Translations under genes and position numbers: made by a program
Source: Dokdonia sp. Dokd-P16
GTDB taxonomy: Bacteria; Bacteroidota; Bacteroidia; Flavobacteriales; Flavobacteriaceae
NCBI RefSeq assembly: GCF_003095655.1
Contig: NZ_CP029151.1
Location: forward strand, 2,293,001-2,357,000
DNA: 64,000 bases
Direction of reading: 5' to 3'
Shown: positions 62,304 to 64,000 of the stretch, in pieces
Numbering within the stretch: position 1 is the stretch's first letter
How the letters are laid out: every line of letters begins with the position of its first letter
The notes under the pieces: model-generated
What the model was told of the DNA's origin: nothing
Seen by the model: the letters and a program-made list of their open reading frames with translations, nothing else
Database searches by the model: none

Positions 62304-64000
62304 ATGAATGTAAAAACTAAGTTTTCCTTAGTCCTTTTTCTTTTATGCGGTGTTTTACTGTATGGGCAGGAAAGTTACTTATTAAAGGGAACTGTTGTGT
62401 CTGAGGAAGGGAATTCTCCTATCCCAGGTGTGAATGTATCAGTGCTTAATTCTCAAACGGGAGTTTCTACTGATTTTGATGGTAACTACGAGATTTCTGT
62501 TACCGCAAACGATATAGTGCAGTTTACATATGTAGGTTTTACGCCACAAGTAGTAACGATAACTGGACAGACTAGAGCAGATATAGTCTTGAAAATTGAT
62601 GCAGGAACACTAGATGAGGTTGTTGTAATAGGATATGGGTCTCAATCTAGAACAAAAATTACAGGTGCTGTAGGAAAAGTAAAAAATGAAGATCTTGATC
62701 AAATAGCTGTAGGAACTGCAAATGAAGCCTTAGTAGGGCAAGTAGCAGGTCTTAATATACAAGCTACAGAAGGAGAAGCAGGATCAAATTCAACTATCAA
62801 TATTAGAGGTATTGGTTCTATAGCAGGAGCTAGTGGACCTCTTCTTGTAGTAGATGGTGTTGTGCTAGATGCCGAATTTTTAAACACAGTAGATGTAAAT
62901 GATATTGAATCTGTAGAGGTTCTTAAAGATGCGGCTTCAGCGGCAATTTATGGTTCGCGAGCTTCTGGTGGTGTAATTATCATTTCTACAAAACAAGGTA
63001 AGGAAGGTAAAACTCGTTTTAGCTACAATACTTTTACTGGTTTTAAAGAAGCTAGACAGAGTGATGATTATGACATAAGTGTAGCAAAGTCACATGCAGA
63101 AGAGCTAGCACAAACTGGCGAACTTTCTTTACGTTCTCAGTATAGAGAGCTTTTAGGTATAGATCAGTCTTGGCAAGATCGCATTTTTGACGGTGGTATT
63201 ATTGAGAGCCATTCTTTAAGTGCTAGGGGAGGTAGTGAGAAAACAAAATTTAATACATCACTTTCTTATTTACATGATGAAGGGGTACTTCTTACAGATG
63301 ATTTCAAAAAATATAATTTTAGATTAAAAGTTGACACAGAAGTAAATGATAAATTTTCTTTTGGAGCAAATATTGCTCCGTCTTATACAAACCGAAGACG
63401 TTTTGATGGTTCTACACATGATATTTTAAGACAACAACCTTGGTTGCCTACATATCACGATGAAAATTCAATTCAGTATGTGGACAGAGAAAATTTTCCT
63501 AATGTACAAATAGGGGATTATGCTAAGGAGCGTCACTTTGATAACTATGATCTTTTTGGAGACGGAAGCGAGTTAGTAGATATAAGTACTACAAGCAATC
63601 AAAATCCGGCAGCAAAAGTATTAGAAAGACATAGAACAGATGAGCAGTTTAGAATGTACGGTAACTTCTATGGGAAATATAAACTAGCTAAAGGTCTTAG
63701 CTTCAAAGCTACTTTAGGTGGGGATTACCAAAACAGAAAGCAAAGACGCTGGCAAGGTGTTGAAGCTAGTCGTAACGGATCTTCTGCAGCGCAGTTAGAT
63801 CTTGATACGTTTGATCAAATTCACATCTTAACGGAGGGATTATTATCTTATGATACTTCTTTTGGATCGCATAATATAAGTGCTATTCTTGGAGCATCGG
63901 CAGAGAAGTGGGATCGCGAGTATAGCGCTATTGGTGTAAATGGATTTGAAAACGATTTAATACAAACCCTAGGTGGAGGTACATCTGTAATAGAAAATAT
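62304..64000 (+). CDS. SusC/RagA-type TonB-dependent outer membrane receptor (partial)
   Basis: The gene starts at ATG 62304 and runs off the window after about 565 codons. After the signal peptide (MNVKTKFSLVLFLLLCGVLL then YGQ) there is a CarboxypepD-like domain (GTVVSEEGNSPIPGVNVSVL), then the TonB-box-like DEVVVIGYG, the plug domain (INIRGIGSIAGASGPLLVVDG, SVEVLKDAASAAIYGSRASG) and the start of the barrel. It should import alginate oligomers with a SusD partner that would lie beyond the window. The TTGGTnnACCAA boxes upstream support co-regulation with the lyases. Confidence 0.94.
   Translation, partial: MNVKTKFSLVLFLLCGVLLYGQESYLLKGTVVSEEGNSPIPGVNVSVLNSQTGVSTDFDGNYEISVTANDIVQFTYVGFTPQVVTITGQTRADIVLKIDAGTLDEVVVIGYGSQSRTKITGAVGKVKNEDLDQIAVGTANEALVGQVAGLNIQATEGEAGSNSTINIRGIGSIAGASGPLLVVDGVVLDAEFLNTVDVNDIESVEVLKDAASAAIYGSRASGGVIIISTKQGKEGKTRFSYNTFTGFKEARQSDDYDISVAKSHAEELAQTGELSLRSQYRELLGIDQSWQDRIFDGGIIESHSLSARGGSEKTKFNTSLSYLHDEGVLLTDDFKKYNFRLKVDTEVNDKFSFGANIAPSYTNRRRFDGSTHDILRQQPWLPTYHDENSIQYVDRENFPNVQIGDYAKERHFDNYDLFGDGSELVDISTTSNQNPAAKVLERHRTDEQFRMYGNFYGKYKLAKGLSFKATLGGDYQNRKQRRWQGVEASRNGSSAAQLDLDTFDQIHILTEGLLSYDTSFGSHNISAILGASAEKWDREYSAIGVNGFENDLIQTLGGGTSVIEN

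Noticed and set aside
1-64000. tRNA, rRNA, CRISPR arrays or an origin
   Set aside because: I looked for these by eye and saw no cloverleaf, rRNA-like stretch, or regularly spaced repeat array. The palindrome copies are too widely and irregularly spaced to be an array.

Overview
The window reads as the chromosome of a marine member of the Flavobacteriaceae. The evidence is the AT-rich sequence, promoters of the TAnnTTTG type, few Shine-Dalgarno sites, two giant proteins with type IX secretion (T9SS) C-terminal sorting domains, a SusC-type TonB receptor, and an alginate utilisation operon. A Dokdonia-like genus is a guess from overall resemblance only.

Layout. 0-5.8 kb: housekeeping genes (edge of an acyl-CoA carboxylase, a small membrane protein, tilS, dsbD, a secreted CocE/NonD hydrolase). 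5.8-8.6 kb: two insertion sequences side by side, an IS3-family element and an ISAon1/ISL3-like element, both with transposases split over two frames. 8.6-9.1 kb: a non-coding stretch with a duplicated hairpin element, then comM/yifB and a PAS sensor kinase. 12.4-15.9 kb: a tight operon of an atypical Nramp-like transporter with the three 5-oxoprolinase genes pxpA, pxpB and pxpC. 16-25 kb: an aldehyde dehydrogenase, then ilvD-ilvB-ilvN-ilvC-ilvA for branched-chain amino acids, with a candidate leader peptide upstream. 25-41 kb: a membrane glycosyltransferase, a lipoprotein, and two giant T9SS cargo proteins on the minus strand (2195 aa with LamG-like domain; 2021 aa with an M14 carboxypeptidase domain), the second followed by a small PID-CTERM-like protein. 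41.5-47.3 kb: a vanadium-haloperoxidase-like lipoprotein, then an AT-rich accessory island of small unknown, pentapeptide-repeat and SUKH-like genes that looks like orphan immunity genes with gene debris. 47.5-54.5 kb: a DUF3124-like lipoprotein, an NtrB/NtrC-like two-component pair, a good sigma-54 promoter, then a run of a 40-aa basic protein, glutamate dehydrogenase, a GreA/Rnk-like protein, two related small helical proteins, a Usp-like protein and a 31-aa membrane peptide. 54.6-64 kb: the alginate operon (PL6 lyase, heparinase II/III-like protein, PL17 oligoalginate lyase, KdgF cupin), then a SusC gene that runs off the window.

Three signals are not explained by gene content. First, the perfect palindrome GCTTTCGCGAAAGC occurs 13 times, with six further one-arm copies. 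It lies both between and inside genes; the eight perfect copies inside genes encode AFAKA or RFRES. Second, 20-bp-phased direct repeats (TGTATTTCGTCGA type) sit upstream of both giant T9SS genes and look like a shared operator. Third, TTGGTnnACCAA boxes at 13-bp spacing precede both the alginate-lyase operon and the susC gene.
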